From Clostridium nigeriense (GTDB lineage Bacteria > Bacillota > Clostridia > Clostridiales > Clostridiaceae), in the NCBI RefSeq assembly GCF_900086595.1, contig NZ_LT575472.1, positions 1,585,514 through 1,649,513 of the forward strand: DNA of 64,000 bases, read 5' to 3'. The notes beneath the pieces were generated by a model. The model saw only the letters and a program-made list of their open reading frames with translations. It was not told the DNA's origin and did not search any database. Positions 37,434-46,230 of this stretch are shown here, in pieces (positions within the stretch are counted from its first letter, which is position 1; every line of letters begins with the position of its first letter). A program made the translations under genes and the position numbers.

Positions 37434-38216
37434 ATGTACAGTAAAGAAATTCATAATTTAGCCCATTCAGCAGAGTTAAAAAGCAATTTGCTAAAAAGAA
37501 GTAAAACTAGATATTTAGTAAGTTCTGCTTTGGGAAGTTTATTTGTAAGTTTAGGAATTATGCTTATTTATACTATAGGTGGTATAATGCATCATAATGG
37601 AGTTGAAACTTATAAAATTTTAATGGGAGCATCTTTTGGTGTAGCTCTTAGCTTAGTCTTAATGGCAGGGGGAGACTTGTTTACAAGTAACGCTATGATT
37701 ATGACTATGGGAGCATTAGAAAAAACAGTTACATGGATAGATGCAATTAAAATTTGGGTTGCAAGTTGGATTGGTAACATTTTGGGTGGAATACTTGGAG
37801 CGGTATTATTTGTTCAAGCTGGATTAACAAGTGGAAAAAGTGATTATATTGGAGAATTTATAGTAAGTAATGCTTATACTAAAATTAGTGCTCCAGCAGG
37901 GCAATTAATAATTAAGGGTATATTATGTAATATATTGGTTTGTCTAGCAGTTTGGATGTGTTATAAATTAAAAGAAGAGACAGCTAAAATACTTATGATA
38001 TTTTGGTGCTTATTTACCTTTATTACAGCAGGATTTGAACATAGTGTTGCTAATATGAGCTTTTTAGCTATGGGATATTTAATTGATCCATCAACAATAA
38101 CTCTAGGTGGTTATGCATATAATATAATATTAGTTTCAATAGGAAACTTTATTGGAGGAGCATTATTCTTAGCTTTACCATATTACTATATTACAAGTGG
38201 AAATAAAGAAAAATAA
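37434..38216 (+). CDS. Formate/nitrite transporter family channel (possible hydrosulfide channel)
   Basis: 260 aa with six membrane helices and FNT signatures (ASFGVALSLVLMAGGDLFTSNAM, CNILVCLAVWM, GFEHSVANMSFLAMG). FNT proteins carry formate, nitrite or, in C. difficile, hydrosulfide, where the channel HSC is encoded beside asrABC. Here it follows the siroheme operon downstream of asrABC, so HS- export is the favoured role, though formate cannot be excluded. ATG 37434 follows GTGGGGTG. Own transcription unit. Confidence 0.85.
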   Translation: MYSKEIHNLAHSAELKSNLLKRSKTRYLVSSALGSLFVSLGIMLIYTIGGIMHHNGVETYKILMGASFGVALSLVLMAGGDLFTSNAMIMTMGALEKTVTWIDAIKIWVASWIGNILGGILGAVLFVQAGLTSGKSDYIGEFIVSNAYTKISAPAGQLIIKGILCNILVCLAVWMCYKLKEETAKILMIFWCLFTFITAGFEHSVANMSFLAMGYLIDPSTITLGGYAYNIILVSIGNFIGGALFLALPYYYITSGNKEK

Positions 38217-38255
38217 TATTATAATATTTATATACGTATATTATGTAATACTAGA

Positions 38256-38288
38256 AAAGTCCAGCAAAAAAATAATTTGCTGGACTTT
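38256..38288. terminator. Terminator between convergent genes
   Basis: 13-bp stem AAAGTCCAGCAAA (38256-38268)/TTTGCTGGACTTT (38276-38288). Confidence 0.75.
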
Positions 38289-38325
38289 AATTCGTAATAG
38301 ATTGAGAGATTTCCTAATATTGATA

Positions 38326-38604
38326 TTATATATTTTCTTCACCGTATAATAGATTTGAGTTACAATATGGACATAAAACTTCGTCTACATTTGCTATATT
38401 GAACCTCGTTGGCAATCGCTTTTTGCAGAATGGACATCTCCAGAATATTACTGACATTAAAATATAGATAGTCAGTAATATTGCTCCAACAATTCCTAAT
38501 ATATCAATAGTTAAAAGAGTAGCAATAATAGAAATAATTATAGAACTAAATAAAAATATCAAAGAAATTTTTCTAAACTGTAACACATCTCTTTTTTTAC
38601 TCAT
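38326..38604 (-). CDS. Small membrane protein with C-terminal zinc ribbon
   Basis: 92 aa from ATG 38604 (GGTGGTGAT upstream). Two membrane helices (about 14-33 and 37-56) are followed by WRCPFCKKRLP and LCPYCNSNLLYG, a four-Cys zinc ribbon. Function unknown; the family is often annotated as zinc-ribbon membrane protein. First-read neighbour of two other small membrane genes on the same strand that may be separate units. Confidence 0.7.
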   Translation of the reverse strand: MSKKRDVLQFRKISLIFLFSSIIISIIATLLTIDILGIVGAILLTIYILMSVIFWRCPFCKKRLPTRFNIANVDEVLCPYCNSNLLYGEENI

Positions 38605-38674
38605 AATAATCACCACCATTTTTATATAGTTTTAATTATTATACAATCGCTCAATATTGAAATGTTTTAATAAT

Positions 38675-39346
38675 TTAAGGATGTTCTTCAATTAATTTTC
38701 CATACTTATCATAATATCTATAAGTATAAGTGTAATTATCTCCATTAGAAAATTGATTTATATTTATTATTTCTACAAACATACCCTCTGGAATGTTAAT
38801 AGTAACATAATTATTATTTATTCCTATCTCAACTTTACTAAATTTTAAATTGCTTCCATCACCATATACTATAAAATATTGATTAATATTATTTATATTC
38901 ATAGTTAGATAAAAATTTATTTCATAGACACTCCCACTTTGTAAATGGTTAATTTTATAATCTCCTAATTTATCCTTACTAAATTCGGCAATGCCACAGT
39001 TTAATTTATTCTTATAAATAACAACTAACTCTTCATTAAGTTGAATTTCCTTGATAATGAAGATGTCTTCAAAGTCACTTATATCATTGTTTTGTAACTT
39101 AATTATACTTCTCTTAATATTACCTTCATTGTTTCCATTTAGATAAAATTTGTTATATACATGTGTTACTATTATATTAAAAACAATTAAAAGAAAAGAT
39201 ATTATAACTACTATCTTAAATATTTTTGCCTTTATATAATTTTTATTTTTTAAACCAGTCAAAAAATAAAAAATCATTGCAATAAATGCAATGGTGATAA
39301 CAATAGCAAATGAGTATCTAAATATCCTCTGAATACTATCAATCAT
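38675..39346 (-). CDS. Hypothetical membrane protein
   Basis: 223 aa from ATG 39346, behind GAAAGGGG; an upstream frame extension lacks an RBS. Two hydrophobic helices (about 11-31 and 43-63) precede a mostly polar, beta-rich domain with no motif I recognise. It lies between two small zinc-ribbon membrane proteins on the same strand and ends 70 bases before the next gene. No function assigned. Confidence 0.6.
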   Translation of the reverse strand: MIDSIQRIFRYSFAIVITIAFIAMIFYFLTGLKNKNYIKAKIFKIVVIISFLLIVFNIIVTHVYNKFYLNGNNEGNIKRSIIKLQNNDISDFEDIFIIKEIQLNEELVVIYKNKLNCGIAEFSKDKLGDYKINHLQSGSVYEINFYLTMNINNINQYFIVYGDGSNLKFSKVEIGINNNYVTINIPEGMFVEIININQFSNGDNYTYTYRYYDKYGKLIEEHP

Positions 39347-39440
39347 TTTGTTATAGCCCCTTTCCTCAATTATATATAAATAAGACAATTATCCATTTAC
39401 TATAAATTAATTAATAATATATTAAAATTGCGATAATATA

Positions 39441-39737
39441 TTATTGTTCTTCTTCCCATGGTACAGAAAAGGCTAATCCTGTATATATCATCAATTCAAT
39501 AACAACAGCAAGTATTCCCCTTATGATACTATTTACTATTGTAGTTGGATAATACGTAGTTACGTAACTCATTATCGTACAAATTAAGGCTATAAGACTC
39601 ATCACAATAAGTAGATAATATTTTATTTTAAATTTAGAGTGGCATTTATTACACTCTATTATCCCATTACGTTTATAAGTCGATTTCAGTATATGTGTAA
39701 TGCTGATTTCGGTATTACATTTACAGCAAACCCTCAT
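39441..39737 (-). CDS. TIGR04104-like zinc-finger membrane protein
   Basis: 98 aa. The N-terminal CCKCNTEI and IIECNKCHSKF, 20-odd residues apart, form a CxxC-x20-CxxC zinc finger, followed by two membrane helices (about 45-65 and 75-92). This matches the clostridial and bacillar TIGR04104 pattern, whose function is unknown. AAAGGGGTGAAAAT precedes the ATG. Upstream is a 330-base gap, AT-rich, in which I see no gene and no clear structured element before the response regulator. Confidence 0.7.
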   Translation of the reverse strand: MRVCCKCNTEISITHILKSTYKRNGIIECNKCHSKFKIKYYLLIVMSLIALICTIMSYVTTYYPTTIVNSIIRGILAVVIELMIYTGLAFSVPWEEEQ

Positions 39738-40067
39738 ATTTTCACCCCTTTTTAATAAATTTACAAATTCCTATTTCTAAAACTCACAATATAATATAAT
39801 TATGTTTATTATATATTTATTTGGAACATAATTCCATAATAAATGGAAATAATGTATTCTTGCTAAAAAAAGAATAACTATTAATATTCAAATAAAACAG
39901 AGAATTCTTTTAAAAAATATCATGAATAAATATTTAATTAAAAAAGTTTTATTTTAAGAATTTTGTTAGAAATAGTATAGATTATTTTAAAGTTTATATC
40001 TTATTATAAAAGCATAGATGTTATAATTTACATATGCTAGTAATGTATAAGGGGATGGTTAAAAAAT

Positions 40068-40763
40068 ATGGGTAAATATAATATTTTAGTAGTTGATGAT
40101 GAAAAAGAAATAACAGATGCAATTGAAATATATTTAAAGAATGAAGACTTAAATATTATTAAAGCTTATGATGGAATAGAAGCATTAAATATAATTAAAA
40201 GAGAAGAAATACATTTAGTCATTATGGATTTAATGATGCCTAAGATGGATGGGATGAGAGCTACAATAAATATAAGAGAAGATAAAAATATACCAATAAT
40301 AATTTTATCTGCTAAATCTCAAGATATAGATAAAATTTTAGGATTAAACATTGGAGCTGACGATTATATAACTAAACCTTTTAATCCTTTAGAACTTATA
40401 GCAAGAGTTAAATCTCAGTTAAGAAGATATGTAGATTTGGGGAATTATGGGAAAGAAGATGATAATGATATCTTGTCTTATGGAAGTATAAAATTAGATA
40501 AAATTAAAAAAGTATTAGAATTAGATGGAAAGGAAATAAAAATAACTAAAACAGAGTATAAGATATTAGAACTTCTTTTAAGTAATCCAGGAAGAGTATT
40601 TTCTTCAAAGGAAATATATGAGAGAGTTTGGGAAGAACCCTGTTTTAATACAGATACAGTAATGGTACATGTAAGAAGGATAAGAGAAAAGATAGAAGTA
40701 GATCCCAAAAAACCAAGGTATTTAAAAGTGGTATGGGGAGTAGGTTATAAATTTGAAAAGTAA
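40068..40763 (+). CDS. OmpR/VanR-type response regulator
   Basis: 231 aa. Receiver domain with acidic pocket VVDDEKE and phospho-acceptor Asp in VIMDLMMPKMDG, switch Lys in ITKPFNPLELIARV; C-terminal winged helix ending LKVVWGVGYKFEK. AAGGGGATGG precedes the ATG. It overlaps the first histidine-kinase gene by 11 bases, so RR and kinases are co-expressed. The signal is unknown. Confidence 0.92.
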   Translation: MGKYNILVVDDEKEITDAIEIYLKNEDLNIIKAYDGIEALNIIKREEIHLVIMDLMMPKMDGMRATINIREDKNIPIIILSAKSQDIDKILGLNIGADDYITKPFNPLELIARVKSQLRRYVDLGNYGKEDDNDILSYGSIKLDKIKKVLELDGKEIKITKTEYKILELLLSNPGRVFSSKEIYERVWEEPCFNTDTVMVHVRRIREKIEVDPKKPRYLKVVWGVGYKFEK

Positions 40764-41811
40764 TATGAAAAATATAAAATACTTAATTTCTATAGTAGTA
40801 GGTATTCTGACACTAACATCAATTTATATATCTTCTAATTATAAAGTTTTAATATTCCTTATTGGAAGTTTGGGATTGTTAAATATATTGATGTTTTTAA
40901 AATTATTAAAAAATAATAATATAAGTTCTTTTATTTGGAATGGAATTGAATCTTGGATAGATATATTTAAAAATGAAGAAAAAACAAGTTATTATATTAC
41001 GCGAGAAGTATTTAATAAGAAAGAAATTAAAGTACCTATAAATAATAATTATGAGAAGCTAATAGATAAAATAAATCATATAGCATTAAATTTAAAAAGA
41101 ACAGATATTAATATTAAAAAAAATGAAAAAGTTAATATGGAGCTTATAAATAATTTAACAGAAAAATTAAATAATCCATTAGAAGATATTCTTACACTTA
41201 TAGATAAAATAAAATTACAAGAAAATAATAGGGAAGAAATAAAAAATTTAAAGACTAAATCTAACAATTTAAAAAAGTTAGTTGAAGAATTATTTGAAGC
41301 TTCAAAGACATCTACAGGAGATATGAAAGTAGAGTTAAATAATATTGAAATAACAGAGTTTTTAAAACAAGCTATAGTGGAAGTAGAAGATAGATTAATG
41401 GATAATAATTTAGTTGTTAGAAGTAATTTCCCAAAGGAAGAAACATTTTTATCTTGTAGTGGAGAAATGTTATGGAGAGTATTTGAAATTCTTTTTGATA
41501 ATATTATAAAGCATTCATTAGAAAATAGTAGAGTTTATTTAGATGTAAAAAAAGAAGATAAGAAGTTATATATAATTTTAAAGAATACTTCCCAAAAGGA
41601 GTTAAATATAGAACCAAAGGACTTGGTACATATAATAAATAACAATAAAAGTGAAGATGTTTCAGGTCTTGGATTAGAAATAGCTAAAAATTTAGTTTTG
41701 TTACAAAATGGAAATTTTAAAATTGACATTGATGGAGATTTATTTAAAGTCACTATTACTTTTAATCTAACGACGAAAGATGAAGTTTCCTTAGACAAGG
41801 GGGTAATCTAA
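40753..41811 (+). CDS. Degenerate sensor histidine kinase lacking phospho-acceptor His
   Basis: 352 aa. Two N-terminal membrane helices (about 9-28 and 32-52), a DHp-like helix and a HATPase domain with LFDNIIKHS and GLGLEIAKNL. In the DHp helix the usual SHDLRTPL reads TEKLNNPL, so the His is Glu137. The ATP lid and G1 region are also weak. It is probably a pseudokinase that modulates or heterodimerises with the intact kinase next door. Start TTG 40753 is favoured by TAGG and GGGGAG upstream; ATG 40765 is an alternative. Stop and next start overlap by one base. Confidence 0.8.
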   Translation: MKSNMKNIKYLISIVVGILTLTSIYISSNYKVLIFLIGSLGLLNILMFLKLLKNNNISSFIWNGIESWIDIFKNEEKTSYYITREVFNKKEIKVPINNNYEKLIDKINHIALNLKRTDINIKKNEKVNMELINNLTEKLNNPLEDILTLIDKIKLQENNREEIKNLKTKSNNLKKLVEELFEASKTSTGDMKVELNNIEITEFLKQAIVEVEDRLMDNNLVVRSNFPKEETFLSCSGEMLWRVFEILFDNIIKHSLENSRVYLDVKKEDKKLYIILKNTSQKELNIEPKDLVHIINNNKSEDVSGLGLEIAKNLVLLQNGNFKIDIDGDLFKVTITFNLTTKDEVSLDKGVI

Positions 41812-43235
41812 TGTTATTAGATAAAGCGTTACTAAAAAATAATACAAGATGGCTTAAAGATTACGAGGCTAAAAATTTATCATTAATAAATGAAAAAGTA
41901 TTAATAGAAACAATGATAGGTAAGATATTAATTTTAATTAATTATTTTGTAGTAAGAAAATTAGTAAATAAAACTGGAGGGGAATTTTTACCAAATTATA
42001 ATACAGAAGGCCCTAAATATATAGTTTTATTAACTTGGGTAGTTTTTTCTATAATAGTAGCTATTTCATTAATTCAAATAGTTTTAAAATGTAGGATATA
42101 TAATAAAAGTAACATGGAAGAATACGAAAAAAAATTCTATAAAATAAAAGTATTCGATAGGTTTATTAAGCTAGTTTTTTCAGTTGTTTTTTATATGATT
42201 TTTTATCAAATTATTTTTCAGCTAACAATGGAAGGGATAGATATAAAGTTTACTATATTAGTTTGGATAATTATATTAAATGTAACACTTGCAATATATC
42301 TTTATATAAGTCTTTTGAAGAATAATTTAATAATAAGAAACTTGAATTTAATTTTAGATAAGACAATTAAGTTTTTAGAGGAAGGCAATATTAATAAGGT
42401 TATTGAGATTTTAGATAATAATAAAAATAATTATGCAGTATTTAATGGACTAGAGTTTAATATTCTTAATAGGTCTATATATGAACTTATTTCTATGTCA
42501 AAGACTATAGAAGATAAAGAGGCTATATCTAATATAAATAAAATTGATTTAGTTACTAATATTTCTCATGATTTAAGAACTCCTTTAACTTCAGTACTTA
42601 ATTACGTAGATTTTTTAAGTAAAGAAGATATAGATAAAAAACATAAAAAAGAGTATTTAGATATATTAGAAAGAAAGACCAATAGAATAAGTGCTTTATT
42701 AAAGGATTTAAAATATTCTATTATTTCAAGTTCTAGTTCAATTAATTTAGAGATAAAAGAAATAGATATAAGAGAGGTATTAAACCAAGCATTACTTGAA
42801 GTAAAAGAAAAATTAATAGAGAAAAAGTTAAACATAAACATAAGGCTGTATATTAATTCTAAAGAAGTTGCTTATAAAGAGAAAAATAAAATTATGATTA
42901 GTGGAGATTATAATAAAATTCTTAGAATATATCAAAATTTAATTTCTAATATCATAAAGTACGCTTTAAGCCCATCAGATATATTTATAGTAATTGAATA
43001 TGATGAAAATAAAGTCAATAAACGCAGCAATGTTACTTTTATTAATAAGGTAAAAGAAAGAATAAATATAGATGCAGAAAAGTTAGTAGAAAGATTTATA
43101 AGAGGCGATATATCAAGAAGTACAGAGGGATCAGGTCTAGGATTAGATATTGCTAAGGGGCTAACTGAATCACAAGGGGGAGAATTTAATATTGAAATAA
43201 AAGAAGACAGTTTTATTGTAAGTGTAATGTTATAA
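41811..43235 (+). CDS. Sensor histidine kinase (intact)
   Basis: 474 aa. Three to four membrane helices in the first 170 residues (for example 63-85), a linker, then DHp with the complete acceptor motif NISHDLRTPLTS, N-box QNLISNIIKYA, and GSGLGLDIAKGL. An FRGD-like VERFIRGD precedes the G2 box. Its ATG overlaps the stop of the degenerate kinase. With the response regulator it forms the working two-component pair. No extracellular sensor domain is obvious, so it likely senses in or at the membrane. Confidence 0.9.
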   Translation: MLLDKALLKNNTRWLKDYEAKNLSLINEKVLIETMIGKILILINYFVVRKLVNKTGGEFLPNYNTEGPKYIVLLTWVVFSIIVAISLIQIVLKCRIYNKSNMEEYEKKFYKIKVFDRFIKLVFSVVFYMIFYQIIFQLTMEGIDIKFTILVWIIILNVTLAIYLYISLLKNNLIIRNLNLILDKTIKFLEEGNINKVIEILDNNKNNYAVFNGLEFNILNRSIYELISMSKTIEDKEAISNINKIDLVTNISHDLRTPLTSVLNYVDFLSKEDIDKKHKKEYLDILERKTNRISALLKDLKYSIISSSSSINLEIKEIDIREVLNQALLEVKEKLIEKKLNINIRLYINSKEVAYKEKNKIMISGDYNKILRIYQNLISNIIKYALSPSDIFIVIEYDENKVNKRSNVTFINKVKERINIDAEKLVERFIRGDISRSTEGSGLGLDIAKGLTESQGGEFNIEIKEDSFIVSVML

Positions 43236-43252
43236 GTGAAAAGGAGGCTTAA

Positions 43253-43587
43253 ATGAAGAAGAAATTAACTATGAGTATATGTATTTTGCTAGTAACCTTT
43301 ATGCATTAGAAACTGTATTGTATAGTGGAAGTATGTTACTTACAGGAAAGGGCTTGGATAGTAATAGCTTTTACTTTTGTTCAGATGTACTAGTTAATAA
43401 ATTGCAATATAATAATATAAAGGAAGAAACTATTGAAGATTTAAATACTATAATGGGTGCAACTGATACATTAATTGAAAGATTTTTTTCTTACAATGGA
43501 ACAGGTAAGAATATAAGTAAGAAAGAAATAATAAAAGCCATTGAAGAAGCAGTATTAAATTTGAATAAATTAAACTACATTAAATAA
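43253..43587 (+). pseudogene. Small ORF with possible frameshift near its start
   Basis: A perfect RBS (AAAAGGAGG) precedes ATG 43253, but that frame encodes only MKKKLTMSICILLVTFMH before a stop at 43307. The longer coding sequence is in another frame (from 43240 to 43587, first ATG 43279) and encodes a 100-aa helical protein (LYALETVLYSGSMLLTGKGL, EAVLNLNKLNYIK). A single indel would join either a signal-like leader or the RBS-linked ATG to it. It may be a broken gene, a sequencing error, or two overlapping ORFs. Function unknown. Confidence 0.5.
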
Positions 43588-43632
43588 ATTGATATTACTT
43601 ATTTAAAAGATGTATTAAATGGAGAGAAAAAT

Positions 43633-44301
43633 ATGTTTACAATAATGATAATAGACGATAATGAACAACTTCAAAATGAAATAGGAAACGTGTTAGAAAT
43701 GAACGGCTATAATGTACTAAAACCAAAGAATTTTGAGAGGATACCTCAACTAGTAAAAGAAAATAATCCAGATTTGATTTTATTAGATATAAATTTACCC
43801 AAGGATGATGGATTTAAAATATGCACAGAAATACGTAGTTATTCAAAGATACCTATAATATTTATAACAAGTAGAAATACAAATATAGATGAACTAATGG
43901 CGATTACTTTAGGAGGAGATGATTTTATTACTAAGCCCTATAATACACAAATACTTTTAGCTAGAATAAATGCACTTATTAAGAGGGCATATCCAAATAA
44001 TAATAATCTAGATGTAATTGAGTATAATGGCTTAAAATTAAATATTTTGGCAAGTACTATTGAACACAATGGAGTTAGCAGAGAGCTTACAAAAAACGAA
44101 TTTAAAATATTATATTATTTATTCGTTAATAAAGGGAAAATTGTATCAAGAGTTGAAATAATGGAGTATTTATGGGATAGTTCTATGTTTGTAAATGACA
44201 ATACACTTACAGTAAATATTACAAGAATAAGAAATAAAATAGAAGAAATAGGATTAAAAGATTTTATTAAAACAAAAAGAGGGCAAGGTTATATTATATG
44301 A
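43633..44301 (+). CDS. BceR-type response regulator
   Basis: 222 aa OmpR-family regulator: receiver with IDDNEQ and phospho-acceptor Asp in LILLDINLPKDDG, ITKPYNTQILLARI, and a C-terminal winged helix ending KTKRGQGYII. Its stop overlaps the kinase start by 4 bases. With the small kinase and the ABC transporter below it forms a Bce-type module for sensing and exporting peptide antibiotics such as bacitracin. GGAGAG precedes the ATG. Confidence 0.9.
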   Translation: MFTIMIIDDNEQLQNEIGNVLEMNGYNVLKPKNFERIPQLVKENNPDLILLDINLPKDDGFKICTEIRSYSKIPIIFITSRNTNIDELMAITLGGDDFITKPYNTQILLARINALIKRAYPNNNNLDVIEYNGLKLNILASTIEHNGVSRELTKNEFKILYYLFVNKGKIVSRVEIMEYLWDSSMFVNDNTLTVNITRIRNKIEEIGLKDFIKTKRGQGYII

Positions 44302-45317
44302 GTTTTAATGATTACTTAAAAAGTAACATAGGAATAATATCCTTAAATATTATAGGAGTAATAACTTTATCTATTTTTCTACTTAGCATAGGCAATGAAT
44401 TAAAAGTAGTAACTATAATAGTACTTTTATGGATTATTGTTTTACTTACCTACTTTATTATTGCTTATAAAAAAAGAAAAAATCATTTTGAATTAATAGA
44501 AAGATGTTTAGAAAATATAGATAAAAAATATTTAATAAGCGAAGTATTAGAAGTTCCTCCATTTTTTGAAGCAGAACCATATTATTATATTCTTAAAAAA
44601 TCAAGTAAGTCAATGAGGGAAGAAATTAATAATGAAAAGTTTATACTTAGAGAGTATAAAGAATACATAGAGCAGTGGATTCATGAAGTAAAAACGCCTA
44701 TATCACTTATAAAACTAATTGAAGAAAACAATAGAACAGATAAAAGTTCAATAATACTTATGCAATTAGAAGAAATTGATAGATATGTAGAGCAAGCATT
44801 ATTCTATGCAAGAAGTGAAAATGTAGATAAAGATTATCTTGTAAAGGAAATAAGCTTACAAGACTGTGTAAATAATGTGATTACAAGAAATAAACAAGGT
44901 TTTATTTTAAATAATATAGAGATTGATATAAATAACATAGATAAAACAGTATATTGCGATAGCAAGTGGCTTGAATTTATTTTAAATCAAATAATAGTAA
45001 ATGCTATAAAGTATAGAGATAGTAAGGATCCAAAAGTTAAGGTATATTTAGATGAAATAAAAAATGGAATTAAATTAGTTATTGAAGATAATGGGATAGG
45101 TATACCTAAAGATGAATTAGAGAGAGTATTTGAAAAAGGATTCACCGGAAATATAGGAAGATTAAACAGTAAATCTACTGGGATTGGATTATATTTATGT
45201 AGAAAATTATGCCATAAGTTAGGTTTATTAATAGATATAGAATCAGAATTAAATAGGTACACAAAAGTGATTATTACTTTTCCTATAGGAAATTTTGTAA
45301 TGAAACCTAGTGCTTAG
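44298..45317 (+). CDS. BceS-type intramembrane-sensing histidine kinase
   Basis: 339 aa. Two membrane helices close together (about 14-31 and 36-55) with almost no outside loop, the mark of BceS-type kinases that sense through the ABC permease. DHp motif QWIHEVKTPISLIKL has the acceptor His, with N-box LNQIIVNAIKY, G1 IEDNGIGIP and STGIGLYL G2 box. Overlaps the response regulator by 4 bases. Confidence 0.92.
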   Translation: MSFNDYLKSNIGIISLNIIGVITLSIFLLSIGNELKVVTIIVLLWIIVLLTYFIIAYKKRKNHFELIERCLENIDKKYLISEVLEVPPFFEAEPYYYILKKSSKSMREEINNEKFILREYKEYIEQWIHEVKTPISLIKLIEENNRTDKSSIILMQLEEIDRYVEQALFYARSENVDKDYLVKEISLQDCVNNVITRNKQGFILNNIEIDINNIDKTVYCDSKWLEFILNQIIVNAIKYRDSKDPKVKVYLDEIKNGIKLVIEDNGIGIPKDELERVFEKGFTGNIGRLNSKSTGIGLYLCRKLCHKLGLLIDIESELNRYTKVIITFPIGNFVMKPSA

Positions 45318-45379
45318 TAACCTTCATAGAAGTAGTTTATAGTTAAAGAAATTGTTTGCTAAATTATGATTTAATAATG

Positions 45380-45393
45380 TTACAAGATTGTCA
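45380..45393. promoter_or_regulatory. Candidate BceR-type binding box
   Basis: TTACA-N4-TGTCA in the 145-base gap before the ABC genes. Close to the published BceR-type consensus TNACA-N4-TGTAA, differing at one base. Right place for induction of the transporter. Confidence 0.45.
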
Positions 45394-45462
45394 CCTAAAA
45401 GTAATATTAAATCGAATCTAGAATGTGGTATATAAGCTAAAATATTTTTGAGGTGATAATAA

Positions 45463-46230
45463 ATGAATGAAGTATTACAAATCAGTAATATTGAAAAATA
45501 TTATGGTAATAAAGGAAATATAGTTAAAGCTATAGATGGTATAAGCTTTAAGGTTAAAAAAGGTGAATTTGTTGGAGTGATGGGACCCTCTGGCTCAGGA
45601 AAAACAACATTGTTAAATTTAATAGCTACAATAGATGATGTTAGTTCAGGAAATATTTATTTAGATGGAAAAGACTTAACAGAAATAAATCAAAAGAATA
45701 TAGCAAAGTTTAGAAGAGAGAACTTAGGATTTATATTTCAAGATTTTAATTTATTAGATACATTAACGATTCATGAAAATATAGCTTTAGCCCTTACCAT
45801 AAACAAAACTAAAAAAAGTGAGATTGATAATAAGGTTTTAAATGTTGCAAGAGAATTAGGTATAGAAGATATACTTTCAAAATATCCTTATGAGGTATCA
45901 GGAGGTCAAAAGCAAAGAACAGCATGTGCAAGAGCTTTAGTAACAAATCCTAAGTTAATCTTAGCTGATGAGCCAACAGGAGCACTTGATTCAAAATCTG
46001 CACAAATGTTAATCGAGATGATATCAAATTTGAATAAGAATTTAGATGCAACAATATTAATGGTAACACATGATTCTTTTACAGCTAGTTATTGTGACAG
46101 GATATTATTTATTAAAGATGGAAAAATATTTACGGAATTAGTAAAGGGTGATAATACAAGAAGACAATTTTTTAATAAGATATTAGATGTAGTGGCATTA
46201 TTAGGCGGTGATGTTAGAGATGTACGCTAA
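45463..46230 (+). CDS. BceA-type ABC transporter ATPase
   Basis: 255 aa. Walker A GPSGSGKT (41-48), Q-loop IFQDFNLL, signature VSGGQKQR, Walker B LILADEPTGALD and the switch His in VTHD. Belongs to the peptide-7-exporter ATPases that partner FtsX-like permeases. GAGGTG precedes the ATG. Its 3' end overlaps the permease gene by 11 bases. Role: detoxify cell-wall-active peptides and signal to BceS (family knowledge). Confidence 0.93.
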   Translation: MNEVLQISNIEKYYGNKGNIVKAIDGISFKVKKGEFVGVMGPSGSGKTTLLNLIATIDDVSSGNIYLDGKDLTEINQKNIAKFRRENLGFIFQDFNLLDTLTIHENIALALTINKTKKSEIDNKVLNVARELGIEDILSKYPYEVSGGQKQRTACARALVTNPKLILADEPTGALDSKSAQMLIEMISNLNKNLDATILMVTHDSFTASYCDRILFIKDGKIFTELVKGDNTRRQFFNKILDVVALLGGDVRDVR

